Below are positions 25,060-33,808 of a stretch of DNA of 64,000 bases, in pieces. The notes under the pieces are model-generated. The model worked only from the letters and a program-made list of their open reading frames with translations, searched no databases and was not told where the DNA came from. The position numbers and the translations under genes are program-made. Numbering within the stretch: position 1 is the first letter of the stretch; each line of letters starts with the position of its first letter. Source of the stretch: Pseudoalteromonas apostichopi (lineage in GTDB: Bacteria; Pseudomonadota; Gammaproteobacteria; Enterobacterales; Alteromonadaceae); assembly GCF_030297135.1 (NCBI RefSeq), contig NZ_AP028065.1, positions 2,604,001-2,668,000 of the forward strand. The letters are read 5' to 3'.

Positions 25060-26148
25060 TTACGTTGCTAAAGGGTAGTCGGTGTAGCCTTTAGCACCGC
25101 CTCCAAATAAGGTATCTGGATCATGCTGAGCAAGCTCAATACCTTGTTCAATACGAGCTGGCAGATCTGGGTTGGCAACAAACGGACGACCAAAGCCAAT
25201 TAAATCAGCCCAACCTGCGGCTAATGCTTGCTCTGCTTTATCGCCAGTGTACTTGCCTGCATAAATCATTAATCCGGCATAGTTTTCACGTAGTGCTTGC
25301 TTAAAGCTTTGCCCCATTAGTGGCGCGTCATCCCAATCAGCTTCGGCAATGTGCAAGTAAGCAACGTTTAGGTCATTGAGTACTTTTGCTGCGCCAATAT
25401 AGGTTTCAAAGGGGTTATCATCAACCGTACCATTGAGTGTTGTGAGTGGTGCAAGGCGCACGCCTACACGCTCAGCGCCAATTTCATCACAAACCGCTTG
25501 TGTCACTTGTTGTAAAAAACGTAAGCGGTTTTCTAAACTGCCGCCGTATTCATCAGTGCGTTGGTTCGACTCTGAATCAATAAATTGATTAATTAAATAA
25601 CCATTAGCAGCATGTAGTTCAATACCATCAAACCCTGCATCAACTGCATTACGGGCAGCTTGGCGGTATTCGTTTATAACCTGTTTGATGTCGTCATGGC
25701 TCATTGCGAGTGGCAGTGATGTGGCAACAAAGTCGGGTTTGTCATCTTCATCAATAAAAACTTTTACGTCCTTGGCTGCAATGGCTGATGGCGCAATGGG
25801 TTGCTCGCCACCCGTGTTACTTGGGTGAGACACTCGGCCAACATGCCAAAGCTGAGCGAACATAATGCCACCAGCTTGATGAACTTTGTCGGTTACTTTC
25901 TTCCAACCGACAATTTGCTCGGGAGTATAAATACCCGGCGTCCAAGCATAGCCCTTACCTAGCGCTGATATTTGTGTACCTTCGCTAATGATTAAGCCTG
26001 CGCTGGCACGTTGGGCATAGTAGTCGGCCATTAACTCATTGGCGATATCACCCGGTTGTGATGAGCGAGAGCGTGTCATTGGTGGCATAACAATGCGGTT
26101 TTTTAATGTATGACCGGCAAGTTGTACGGTTTCGAATAATTTGTTCAT
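25060..26148 (-). CDS. Old yellow enzyme family alkene reductase
   Basis: 362 residues, an FMN-dependent TIM-barrel reductase that uses NAD(P)H to reduce activated C=C bonds and often nitro compounds (NemA-like). N-terminus LFETVQLAGHTLKNRIVMPPMTRSR binds FMN; WHVGR, the substrate His-Asn pair in IELHAANGYLINQF, and YGGSLENRLRF are all present. GGAGCC before ATG 26148 is the ribosome site. A LysR gene lies 98 bases upstream on the same strand, which could regulate it. Confidence 0.93.
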   Translation of the reverse strand: MNKLFETVQLAGHTLKNRIVMPPMTRSRSSQPGDIANELMADYYAQRASAGLIISEGTQISALGKGYAWTPGIYTPEQIVGWKKVTDKVHQAGGIMFAQLWHVGRVSHPSNTGGEQPIAPSAIAAKDVKVFIDEDDKPDFVATSLPLAMSHDDIKQVINEYRQAARNAVDAGFDGIELHAANGYLINQFIDSESNQRTDEYGGSLENRLRFLQQVTQAVCDEIGAERVGVRLAPLTTLNGTVDDNPFETYIGAAKVLNDLNVAYLHIAEADWDDAPLMGQSFKQALRENYAGLMIYAGKYTGDKAEQALAAGWADLIGFGRPFVANPDLPARIEQGIELAQHDPDTLFGGGAKGYTDYPLAT

Positions 26149-26246
26149 TACGGCTCCTTAAAAGCGAATATGCTTTCAGCATAACGAAAGTTATTTATGA
26201 AATTAATGCCAGTAATCACAAAACACTTTTGCTAAAAATGAAAAAA

Positions 26247-27134
26247 CTATAGCGTTAACCTTGGTGCTATAAAGTCTAAAAATGCTAATACTCGTGATGA
26301 CACACCGCTGTTTTGATAATACACCGCATGCACTTTTTCGCGGCGATTAGGGCTCAGCACTTCGCCTTCGAGCACTTTTACTAAACGGCCTGCTTTTAAA
26401 TCTTCATTGATCATAAATTCCGACAACAAGGTAATGCCGTGACCTTGAATACAAAGCTGGCGAACAGTTTCACCACTTGAAGCACTGATTGAAAATTTAA
26501 GCTCTAAAGGCGTGGTTAGCGGCCAGTGGTTTAAATGCGGTGCATCGGTAAAACCAATAAGTTGTTGTGAGGCTAAATCGGTTAGCTCATTTAATGGTGG
26601 TGCAGCTTGTAAATAATCAGGGCTTGCTACTAGCTGTAGTTTGCTTATGCCCAAAGTGCGCGCATGCAAGTTTGAGTCAGCAAGTTCGCCAATACGAATG
26701 GCAATATCGGTTTTATGTTCAAGCAAATCGATAATGTTGTCGTGGCTGGTGATCTCGAGCTTTATATCAGGATAAGCGTGATTAAAGGCTTTTAAATGTG
26801 GCGCTAATTGGTGAAACACAAAGGGGCTCGCGGCATCGACTCTTAACTTTCCTGATGGGGCACTGTGTAGGAGTTTTAAGGCTTCTTCGCCTTGTGCAAG
26901 CTGACTGAGTGCTTCTCTAGCATAGCCTAAAAATATCTCGCCTTCTTCGGTCAGCTCAATGCGCCTTGTGGTGCGATTGAATAAAGTAACGTTTAAGGAT
27001 TTTTCGAGCCGAGTCACCGCCCGTGATATTTTTGCTACTTGCTCATCTAAGGCATTGGCTGCACTTGAGAACCCGCCGGTATCAACCACGCTAATAAATG
27101 CTTCTAAATCTTGGGTATTGGAGACCACACTCAT
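26247..27134 (-). CDS. LysR-family transcriptional regulator
   Basis: 295 residues: winged helix-turn-helix at residues 5-65 (FISVVDTGGFSSAANALDEQVAKISRAVTRLE) and a substrate-binding domain from about 90. It is divergent from the MFS gene and upstream of the OYE gene on its own strand, so either may be a target. The 110-base divergent region contains a perfect palindrome (27154-27172) of LysR-box form. The effector is unknown. ATG 27134 is followed directly by the domain, so the start is safe. Confidence 0.93.
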   Translation of the reverse strand: MSVVSNTQDLEAFISVVDTGGFSSAANALDEQVAKISRAVTRLEKSLNVTLFNRTTRRIELTEEGEIFLGYAREALSQLAQGEEALKLLHSAPSGKLRVDAASPFVFHQLAPHLKAFNHAYPDIKLEITSHDNIIDLLEHKTDIAIRIGELADSNLHARTLGISKLQLVASPDYLQAAPPLNELTDLASQQLIGFTDAPHLNHWPLTTPLELKFSISASSGETVRQLCIQGHGITLLSEFMINEDLKAGRLVKVLEGEVLSPNRREKVHAVYYQNSGVSSRVLAFLDFIAPRLTL

Positions 27135-27153
27135 GGCTTTACCTTTTCATTTT

Positions 27154-27172
27154 TGACAAAAGTATTTTGTCA
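27154..27172. promoter_or_regulatory. Palindromic operator candidate in the lysR-MFS divergent region
   Basis: TGACAAAA-GTA-TTTTGTCA, perfect 8-bp arms with a 3-base spacer, 20 bases from the LysR start and 73 from the MFS start. This has the T-N11-A geometry of LysR-family sites and would allow autoregulation and activation of the transporter. Confidence 0.65.
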
Positions 27173-27244
27173 CTATCGCTATTTTTTGCAAATTTAATTT
27201 TAGCCACAATAGCCGCACTTTCAAAAATTAATAGAGGATATGTG

Positions 27245-28426
27245 ATGCCAATAGCATTACTTGCGTTAACTCTCAGTGCGTTTGCCATAGGCACCACTGA
27301 GTTTGTGATTGTCGGCTTAGTACCAACTATCGCTGATGATTTGATGGTTTCGTTACCGAGTGCTGGGTTACTTGTTAGCTTGTATGCATTAGGGGTTGCG
27401 GTGGGGGCGCCAGTACTAACTGCGCTTACCGGGCGCTGGAATCGAAAACATGTATTACTTAGTTTAATGAGTCTTTTTGTTATCGGTAACTTACTGGCTT
27501 GGCAAGCACCTAGTTATGGTAGTTTGATCACCGCAAGGGTTCTAACAGGCCTTGCTCATGGGGTATTTTTCTCGATTGGTTCAACCATCGCTACCGGGCT
27601 TGTCAGTAAAGATAAAGAAGCCAGTGCTATCGCGATTATGTTTACTGGTTTAACGGTTGCATTAGTAACCGGTGTGCCATTAGGGACTTGGATTGGTCAA
27701 CATTTTGGCTGGCGAGCGACCTTTTTAGTGGTGTCTTTATTGGGTTTAATAGCACTTATTGGCAGCGCATTTTTAATTCCAAGCAACTTAAAGCAAAGTA
27801 AAGCAGCCACGTTGGGTGAGCAATTAAAGGTAATGGTGCAACCTAGGCTTTTACTGGTGTATTTGATGACCATACTTGGTTATGGTGGGACATTTACTGC
27901 CTTCACTTATTTAGCGCCCATTTTAGAGCAGCAAACTGGTTTTGCATCTGCCACCATTAGCTTAATCATGCTGGTTTACGGGGTATCGGTTGCTGTTGGG
28001 AATATATACGGTGGTAAGTTAGCCGATAAAAAGGGCCCGATTAGTGCGCTTACTATTATCTTTAGTGCTTTAAGTATTGTGCTATTAGTACTGACCTTTA
28101 CCATGCAATCTAAAGTAGCAGCGGTACTAACCATACTCGTATGGGGTGCATTTGCATTTGGTAATGTTCCTGGGCTGCAAGTTTATGTGGTTAAACTTGC
28201 TGAAAAATTCACACCCAATGCCGTTGATGTGGCCTCTGGGTTAAACATTGCAGCGTTTAATATCGGTATTGCGCTAGGTTCAGTGTTAGGAGGCGTTGTC
28301 GTTGAAAACTACTCATTACAAGACACTGCTTGGATTGGCGCTATTATTAGTTTAGCGGCGTTAATTGCAACAAGATACAGCGGTTATTTAGATAAACGAG
28401 CGCTTATAAAGCCACAAACAGCTTAA
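27245..28426 (+). CDS. MFS transporter, DHA1 family (AraJ/NepI/SotB-like)
   Basis: 393 residues with 12 predicted helices. The N-terminus LSAFAIGTTEFVIVGLVPTIA and the loop GRWNRKHVLL (motif A position) are typical of the DHA1 sugar or drug exporters of the AraJ/YdhP group. It most likely exports a small hydrophilic compound by proton antiport; the substrate is unknown. AGAGGATATGTG precedes ATG 27245; the frame is open 49 codons further up through the promoter region, which I reject. Divergent LysR gene next door. Confidence 0.92.
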   Translation: MPIALLALTLSAFAIGTTEFVIVGLVPTIADDLMVSLPSAGLLVSLYALGVAVGAPVLTALTGRWNRKHVLLSLMSLFVIGNLLAWQAPSYGSLITARVLTGLAHGVFFSIGSTIATGLVSKDKEASAIAIMFTGLTVALVTGVPLGTWIGQHFGWRATFLVVSLLGLIALIGSAFLIPSNLKQSKAATLGEQLKVMVQPRLLLVYLMTILGYGGTFTAFTYLAPILEQQTGFASATISLIMLVYGVSVAVGNIYGGKLADKKGPISALTIIFSALSIVLLVLTFTMQSKVAAVLTILVWGAFAFGNVPGLQVYVVKLAEKFTPNAVDVASGLNIAAFNIGIALGSVLGGVVVENYSLQDTAWIGAIISLAALIATRYSGYLDKRALIKPQTA

Positions 28427-28515
28427 AAATAAACTATTGATAGTTAGGGGTTTTGTCGTTATTTTAGGTTCGTAATTTGATTCTTAGTCAATAACTAAAA
28501 CCACAAGGAATAACG

Positions 28516-28983
28516 ATGAAGCACCTTTATTTTCTGGCTATTTGTTTGCTAAGCGCATTTAGCAGCCATGCAAAGCAAGCTAACCCAGAGCTGACAGCAT
28601 TAGCACAGCAGTACTTCAATACCATGGTTGCAACACAAGCACCTAATGCCACCAAAAAAGAGTTAGAAGCCTTTTTAGCTTTATTAACTGACGACGTAGC
28701 AAACCAGCACTTACCTTATCAAACTGATGATTCAAGAGAACCAGATGGTAAAGCCATGATGCGCAAAGGCATGACTTTTTACCTTGGGGCGCACACTGAA
28801 TATCAAGCAAACTTACTCGATACCTTTATTTTTAATGATTCGGCCATTGCCTTACGTTATACCCATCACGCTAAAGGTATACACCCACAAAACCAGCAAG
28901 AAATTGAATACACGCAAACCATTATGGATGTGCTCGAAATAGAAGATGGCAAGATAGCGGTTATTCGTAAATACCACGAATGA
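28516..28983 (+). CDS. Secreted NTF2-like (SnoaL-type) protein
   Basis: 155 residues with a signal peptide (residues 1-19, SSHA-KQ). The remainder resembles the NTF2/SnoaL cone fold: a helix rich in ELTALAQQYF, then FLALLTDDVANQH and a sheet region ending in IEDGKIAVIRKYHE. Such proteins are small-molecule hydrolases, isomerases or binding proteins; no catalytic set is evident. AAGGAA stands before ATG 28516. It is in the same direction as the MFS gene but 89 bases away. Confidence 0.7.
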   Translation: MKHLYFLAICLLSAFSSHAKQANPELTALAQQYFNTMVATQAPNATKKELEAFLALLTDDVANQHLPYQTDDSREPDGKAMMRKGMTFYLGAHTEYQANLLDTFIFNDSAIALRYTHHAKGIHPQNQQEIEYTQTIMDVLEIEDGKIAVIRKYHE

Positions 28984-29208
28984 ATCCATCAATTTTGAAT
29001 TAGGCTACTTTTCTACGATCCTTTTTCATATAAATAACCTAAACTTAATGATGATAAATTTAGTTCGTATCAATGACATTGGCTTAAATTTAGACTGAGT
29101 AAAATTTTATTTGTGCGGTGATGTAATTTAAGTGCATCCCAAAAATGATGTTTTATCTGTAATTGAGAATGATGCTAAACATAACTGCATTAAGTTTAGG
29201 AAACCAAC

Positions 29209-29916
29209 ATGACAACAAGACAAACAGTATTAGCGGCAGCGTTGCCATTGGCATTACTATCGACATCAGCAATGGCTGACTTATCGGCTACGGTTACATT
29301 GGCGTCAGATTACACCTTTAACGGTGTGAGCCAAACCATGAATGATCCAGCGATTCAAGGCAGCTTAGATTATGCCTTTGCGGATTCAGGTATGTATGTG
29401 GGGACTTGGGCTTCAAATGTAGATTTTGGCGATGGTACTGACATTGAGTGGGATGCATATTTCGGTAATTATGTTGAGATAAACGACGCCCTTAGTGTTG
29501 ATTATGGTATTGCTTACTATTCATATCATGGTGAAGATTACTCAAGCGACGGTAACTATTTTGAGACTTATGCAAAGTTTGGCTATACCAATAGCCTAGG
29601 TTTCACAGAACTTAACTTTTGGTACGCTTGGGATTACTTTGGTACCGATGCAGGGCATGTGATTTCTATGGTTGCCCATACCTTTGAAATTGCACCAAAT
29701 CATGCAATTCGTGCCAGCTTTGATATTTCTAATTCTCTCGATGGTAATAAGTTTGCCTGGGATGGCAACGATAAATCATACAATCATTATCGTTTAGCTT
29801 ATCAAACAAGCTTTGCAGGTTTTGATTTCGAGCTTGCTGGCGAAAACACCAGCCTTGACTGGGATACCGCAGATGAGCGAATTGTAGCGTCTATTTCACG
29901 CAGCTTTGATTTATAA
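29209..29916 (+). CDS. TorF-family putative porin
   Basis: 235 residues, signal peptide 1-23 (SAMA-DL), then an all-beta outer-membrane protein. It begins LSATVTLASDYTFNGVSQTMNDPAIQGSLDY, which is the Gcw_chp/TorF signature region, and ends with the aromatic terminal ISRSFDL. Alternating acidic and aromatic strands fit a 12-strand-like barrel. The substrate is unknown. AGGAAA lies before ATG 29209, and a strong terminator follows; it is monocistronic. The 225 bases before it are AT-rich and presumably hold its promoter. Confidence 0.88.
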   Translation: MTTRQTVLAAALPLALLSTSAMADLSATVTLASDYTFNGVSQTMNDPAIQGSLDYAFADSGMYVGTWASNVDFGDGTDIEWDAYFGNYVEINDALSVDYGIAYYSYHGEDYSSDGNYFETYAKFGYTNSLGFTELNFWYAWDYFGTDAGHVISMVAHTFEIAPNHAIRASFDISNSLDGNKFAWDGNDKSYNHYRLAYQTSFAGFDFELAGENTSLDWDTADERIVASISRSFDL

Positions 29917-29934
29917 GCTCTGCTTTAATAAACG

Positions 29935-29963
29935 AAACGGCTAACCTTGGTTAGCCGTTTTTT
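29935..29963 (+). terminator. Rho-independent terminator after the TorF porin gene
   Basis: A perfect 12-bp stem AAACGGCTAACC/GGTTAGCCGTTT with a 2-base centre and a T run. It is 19 bases after the stop. Confidence 0.9.
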
Positions 29964-29991
29964 ATGCTTAGAGTATCTTAATGGATGAGGA

Positions 29992-30207
29992 TTAAATCTC
30001 TTCGCCTTCGTGCTGCATCGCTAAATCATCAAGCTCAGCAAGGGTGTAATCAAAGTCACTCGTATCGACTTCGTAACGTATTTTCACGCCATAACCACCT
30101 TGGCAAAGTGTCGCAGTGACTTTAGCCACTGACCAATGTTTAAGCTTGTTTAAAAACCGATTGGCGGTTTGCTGTGAGTCAAAGCGATAACTGACTTGCG
30201 ATTCCAT
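29992..30207 (-). CDS. Conserved small protein of unknown function
   Basis: 71 residues, no membrane segment. The sequence VSYRFDSQQTANRFLNKLKHWSVAKVTATLCQGGYGVKIRYEV looks like a small alpha/beta fold with strands around a helix; I do not recognise a family. The acidic C-terminus (HEGEEI) is typical of cytosolic proteins. It lies 48 bases downstream of the dienelactone hydrolase on the same strand, so it may be co-transcribed. Confidence 0.65.
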   Translation of the reverse strand: MESQVSYRFDSQQTANRFLNKLKHWSVAKVTATLCQGGYGVKIRYEVDTSDFDYTLAELDDLAMQHEGEEI

Positions 30208-30255
30208 CTTTTTTCTAGCCTAAAATTTTTTCGAGAGTGTATGAAATTGCTCTGT

Positions 30256-31146
30256 TTAAATCAATTGCTCATTGAAAAACGCCAATGTGCGTTGCCATGA
30301 AAGCTCTGCCTGCTTTTCATCATAACGCGATGTGGAGTCGTTATGAAAACCATGATTTGCTTGTTCATACATATGCATAGTGTAAGGCACTTGATGGGCT
30401 TTTAAGTCGCTCTCGTATTCTGGCCATGTTGCATTAACGCGGTTATCAAACTCAGCTAAATGCACTAGTAGAGGGGCTTTGATGTTTTGTCTGAGCTCTT
30501 TGACTGCGGGTGTGCCGTAATAGGGTACGCCTGCATTAATTAGTTTGCTATCAACTGCTGCTAGGTAGTTGACCATATAACCACCAAAGCAAAAGCCTAC
30601 CGCACCGAGTTTGCCATTACTATTTGGGTGTCTTTTTATATATTCAGCTGCGGCGATAAAATCTTGTTGGATTTTTTGTTTATCCATAGAGCGCTGCATT
30701 GCACGCCCTTCATCATCGTTGCCAGGGTAGCCACCAAGAGGGTGTAATGCATCTGGCGCAAAGGCAATAAAACCGGCTTTGGCAAGGCGACGAGCAACAT
30801 CTTTAATATAAGGGTTTAAGCCTCTGTTTTCGTGGATCACTAAGACTAATGGGTGCTTACCGGTTAAATTAGCGGGTTCGACTAAATAACCTTTTCCTTC
30901 GCCATGACCTTTAAACGAATCAAAGGTTTTATAGCTGGCTTTAATATCAGGGTCATTAAAGGATACTTGCTCAGCTAATGCGTAGTTTGGCAGTAAAGCG
31001 CTACTTAGCATTGCCATTGAATAACCAAGGGCTGCTAAGCCACCAAGCTTTTTCATAAAGGTGCGGCGATCCATTAAGCCATGGGCGTATTCATCGTACC
31101 AATCGAAAGCTTCTTGGGGAATGTGGTTATGGCGTTGCTCAGTCAT
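30256..31146 (-). CDS. Tat-exported dienelactone hydrolase family protein
   Basis: 296 residues. Residues 20-58 include DRRTFMKKLGGLAALG, a twin-arginine signal, so the enzyme is probably exported folded. The alpha/beta-hydrolase domain has the DLH nucleophile motif GFCFGGY (Cys), the Asp in EFDNRVN and the His in ANHGFHND. DLH-type enzymes hydrolyse cyclic esters such as dienelactone; the real substrate is unknown. It is 48 bases downstream of the membrane coiled-coil gene, on the same strand. Confidence 0.88.
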   Translation of the reverse strand: MTEQRHNHIPQEAFDWYDEYAHGLMDRRTFMKKLGGLAALGYSMAMLSSALLPNYALAEQVSFNDPDIKASYKTFDSFKGHGEGKGYLVEPANLTGKHPLVLVIHENRGLNPYIKDVARRLAKAGFIAFAPDALHPLGGYPGNDDEGRAMQRSMDKQKIQQDFIAAAEYIKRHPNSNGKLGAVGFCFGGYMVNYLAAVDSKLINAGVPYYGTPAVKELRQNIKAPLLVHLAEFDNRVNATWPEYESDLKAHQVPYTMHMYEQANHGFHNDSTSRYDEKQAELSWQRTLAFFNEQLI

Positions 31147-31194
31147 ACTTATATCCTTTAAAAACGAGTTAGGTTTATAACTTTAGCTGAAATA

Positions 31195-32346
31195 TCAGCG
31201 ATTAACAGCCAATTGCTTTGTTTGCATTAGTACATCCATAAAGCGGCGCTGCCAAATAGCCTTAAAGGCTTTGTTAAATAGGAATAAAAATATTAGCGGC
31301 ATTAGCAACAGCTTTAAAATCAGCAGTGACAAGATATTCAAAAAGTCGATAAATAAGTCTTCGACGGCAGCCACCATGTTGCTAATGCCAGAGGTAACGG
31401 TATCAATAATTTTACTCACCTGTGACGATTGGTTTTGATTGAGTGATGCGTTAAGGTTTTCTAATTGTTCGTTTAAGGCGTCTTTGTCTAGGTTAAGCGC
31501 TCTTTGTTGCGCGAGTACAGCATTAAATTGCTTTGTTAATTGCTGCTTTTTATCAAGTAGTGGCTTGGCTTGTTCAAGCTCAGTAAAAGTGAGTCTTTCA
31601 GACAAGCTGCGGGTTGCTTGAATCGCTTCTATTTGTGTTTCGATCTCTGCCAAATCACCTTTGAGCTCAGTGGCTCGCTGGTGGTTTTTAATTTGCTGCT
31701 CATTTAATAGCGATAACTTGTCGAAGATAGTTTGTTTTTCACTATCGACCTCAGCTTTTAGCTTAGCCGATAGGGCAGAGGCATTATTTGCACTGCTATT
31801 AACAGTCTCTACTTTTTCGCTCACAATTTCACTTTGCTGGTTTATTTGCTCATCTAAGAATATCTGGCTAACGAGGCCTGTTGTAAGCACCACCGCAGGT
31901 ACTAAAAAGCGAATTAAAATCAAGCTTGCCATAATCTTATGACGTACGTTAGGCAAATAATTACGCCATTCACAAATAAAGTAAGCGACAACTGAAACTG
32001 TAAATACACCGCTAAAAATAACTCCAGAAGAAATGGTGTATAAAATGCGCTGTAAGAATAACGAGCCTATTGCAAGGCGCATGGCATCCGACATGTATTC
32101 TGCTAAGTCATTTACTGGGTCAAGAAGCTGTGCAGGTTGAATACTGGCAATACCAATGCCCACTTCGGCTGATTGCAACAGCGATATAGCTGCATTGACT
32201 GTTCGAGATGAAGCATAGACAAGTGTTGATTGCACAAGGGCGCTGTCGATAAAGCGCATGATGAAATGGTTATAATGCTCTAGCCAACAAAAAAGTAGCA
32301 GTATTGAAAGAGATAAATACTTGATAAGATGTTGCTTAGTTAGCAT
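31195..32346 (-). CDS. Membrane protein with central coiled coil, function unknown
   Basis: 383 residues. An N-terminal hydrophobic segment (about 8-25), two more helices around 100-150 and one near 165, then a long predicted coiled coil (about residues 180-290, rich in Lys, Glu and Gln with regular Leu), and two C-terminal hydrophobic segments (about 310-360). I do not recognise the family. I chose ATG 32346 because GGGGGG lies 4 bases before it; a GTG 11 codons upstream has no ribosome site. It is divergent from marR and first of a possible three-gene run with the DLH and 71-residue genes. Confidence 0.65.
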   Translation of the reverse strand: MLTKQHLIKYLSLSILLLFCWLEHYNHFIMRFIDSALVQSTLVYASSRTVNAAISLLQSAEVGIGIASIQPAQLLDPVNDLAEYMSDAMRLAIGSLFLQRILYTISSGVIFSGVFTVSVVAYFICEWRNYLPNVRHKIMASLILIRFLVPAVVLTTGLVSQIFLDEQINQQSEIVSEKVETVNSSANNASALSAKLKAEVDSEKQTIFDKLSLLNEQQIKNHQRATELKGDLAEIETQIEAIQATRSLSERLTFTELEQAKPLLDKKQQLTKQFNAVLAQQRALNLDKDALNEQLENLNASLNQNQSSQVSKIIDTVTSGISNMVAAVEDLFIDFLNILSLLILKLLLMPLIFLFLFNKAFKAIWQRRFMDVLMQTKQLAVNR

Positions 32347-32475
32347 AACGCCCCCCGACAGTTTTTTACGCTTACTCACGCTACACTATTCATAGTCGTA
32401 GAAGCAATCTAATAGGATTGAATTATTTTGCCGCTTAACTGTCTATGAATTGCTATTAATCGTTTTAGAGGAAAT

Positions 32476-32940
32476 ATGAAAGAACCTGCATCAATTGGCC
32501 AGTGCTGTATTGAAGATTTAGATCCCGTGCAAGACTTAGGTCGCTTAGTCTCTTATTTACGTTCAAACCTCGTTACTCACCTTGATGATGCTTTAGAGGA
32601 TAAAGAGCTAACGTCGGCCCAATATATTGTAGTTGTGCTACTTGCGCGTGGTAAGGTAAATACCTTGGCTGAGCTTTGTGAGCACATGATGTATGACCGT
32701 GGCGCTATGAGTCGGTTACTTTCTCGTTTAGAAGACAAGGGCTTGGTTGCTAAAAAGCAGTCAGTTGAAGATCGCCGTTCAACTCTTTTATGCCTCACAA
32801 AAAAGGGCCAACAACTCTATCCTGAAATTTTACCAACCGTAAATGATATCTATCGCAAAGCACTTACAGGCTTCTCTGATGATGAGCAAAAGCAACTCGC
32901 AAGCTTGCTGTTTAGAGCAATTCATAATTTAAAAGCATAA
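32476..32940 (+). CDS. MarR-family transcriptional regulator
   Basis: 154 residues with a central winged helix: LARGKVNTLAELCEHMMYDRGAMSRLLSRLEDKGLVAKKQSVEDRR, the classic MarR DNA-binding block, flanked by dimerisation helices. MarR proteins repress nearby genes and are released by phenolic or oxidant signals. The likely targets are itself and the divergent membrane-coiled-coil/DLH run. GAGGAAAT precedes ATG 32476. Confidence 0.92.
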   Translation: MKEPASIGQCCIEDLDPVQDLGRLVSYLRSNLVTHLDDALEDKELTSAQYIVVVLLARGKVNTLAELCEHMMYDRGAMSRLLSRLEDKGLVAKKQSVEDRRSTLLCLTKKGQQLYPEILPTVNDIYRKALTGFSDDEQKQLASLLFRAIHNLKA

Positions 32941-33026
32941 ATTTCTCTAAGCGGTACATTGTCGCTGTTAGAGCATTTTGATAATATAGTTGCCTAGGCA
33001 TTTAATTTTAACAAGTCCGGGTTGTT

Positions 33027-33776
33027 ATGTTTGAATCATCTTTGCTCGCGCAGCTTCACGCGCAATTTCCAGCTCATCAATTTAGCCCAGAAGGTTTGTC
33101 GGTTGTTCATACAGGCCGCTTTGCTAATGCCATTGTTTATCGTTACAAAGATGCGAAATTTGATTTAATTATTAAAGACTTTCAGCACAGCCCATGGTGG
33201 GTGAGAAAAACTATCGCGCCGCTTTTTATCAATCAGGAGTACAAGGGGCTGGCACGCCTGCAAGACGTAGACGGAGTGGTCGATAACTTTTGTCGTTTGT
33301 CATCTATTGCTATTGTTTACGATTTTATAGAAGGCACGCCACTTCGCCAGCTTGCCTTGCAACAGCAGCAGTTACCGAGTGATTTCTTTAAAGAGTTTGA
33401 GCGTTTAGTTGCAAAAATGCACCGCCGCGGCGTGGTGCATCTGGATTTACGTAATTTGGGAAATGTGATTTGTTCAAAAGACGGTAAGCCTTACATCATT
33501 GATTTTCAGTCAGCGATTCGCTTTGCACGCTTTCCGCGCTGGTTACAGCGTTTTATGCGTGGTGCTGATATGAGTGGGGTTTATAAAGCGTGGCAGAAGT
33601 TAGCCAATGATTCATTACCACAAACGAAGGCTGATTATTTACACGACTTTAATCATGTTCGTAAGCGTTGGATTTTTAAAGGTTATCCCATACAACGCGC
33701 CTACTTATGGTGTAGTGGGGCAGTGACTCAGATACTCAACTCTGACTTTATTCGCAGTATATTAGATAGATTATAA
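33027..33776 (+). CDS. Small protein-kinase-fold protein (WaaP/RIO-like)
   Basis: 249 residues. The kinase catalytic loop HRRGVVHLDLRNLGNV (near residues 131-146; Asp and Asn present) is followed by YIIDFQSAIRF in place of the usual DFG (Asp kept). An N-terminal lobe with VYRYKDAKFDLIIKDF could hold the lysine. This resembles the lipopolysaccharide kinase and Bud32/RIO-like groups of bacterial kinases; the substrate may be a sugar lipid or a protein. It is alone between marR and the GH43 gene. Confidence 0.75.
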   Translation: MFESSLLAQLHAQFPAHQFSPEGLSVVHTGRFANAIVYRYKDAKFDLIIKDFQHSPWWVRKTIAPLFINQEYKGLARLQDVDGVVDNFCRLSSIAIVYDFIEGTPLRQLALQQQQLPSDFFKEFERLVAKMHRRGVVHLDLRNLGNVICSKDGKPYIIDFQSAIRFARFPRWLQRFMRGADMSGVYKAWQKLANDSLPQTKADYLHDFNHVRKRWIFKGYPIQRAYLWCSGAVTQILNSDFIRSILDRL

Positions 33777-33796
33777 AAAGCGCGCTTGCACGCGCT
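33772..33796 (-). terminator. Terminator of the GH43 gene
   Basis: AAGCGCG/CGCGCTT stem with a 6-base loop; on the minus strand it is followed by TTTTT. It is just past the end of the GH43 gene and overlaps the stop region of the converging kinase gene. Confidence 0.65.
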
Positions 33797-33808
33797 TAAT
33801 GGGGAGAA

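Noticed and set aside
32396..32470. MarR operator in the divergent region (ATTCATAG ... CTATGAAT, and CAATC-TAATAG-GATTG)
   Set aside because: The arms are short or far apart. A site is likely in this stretch but I cannot choose one.
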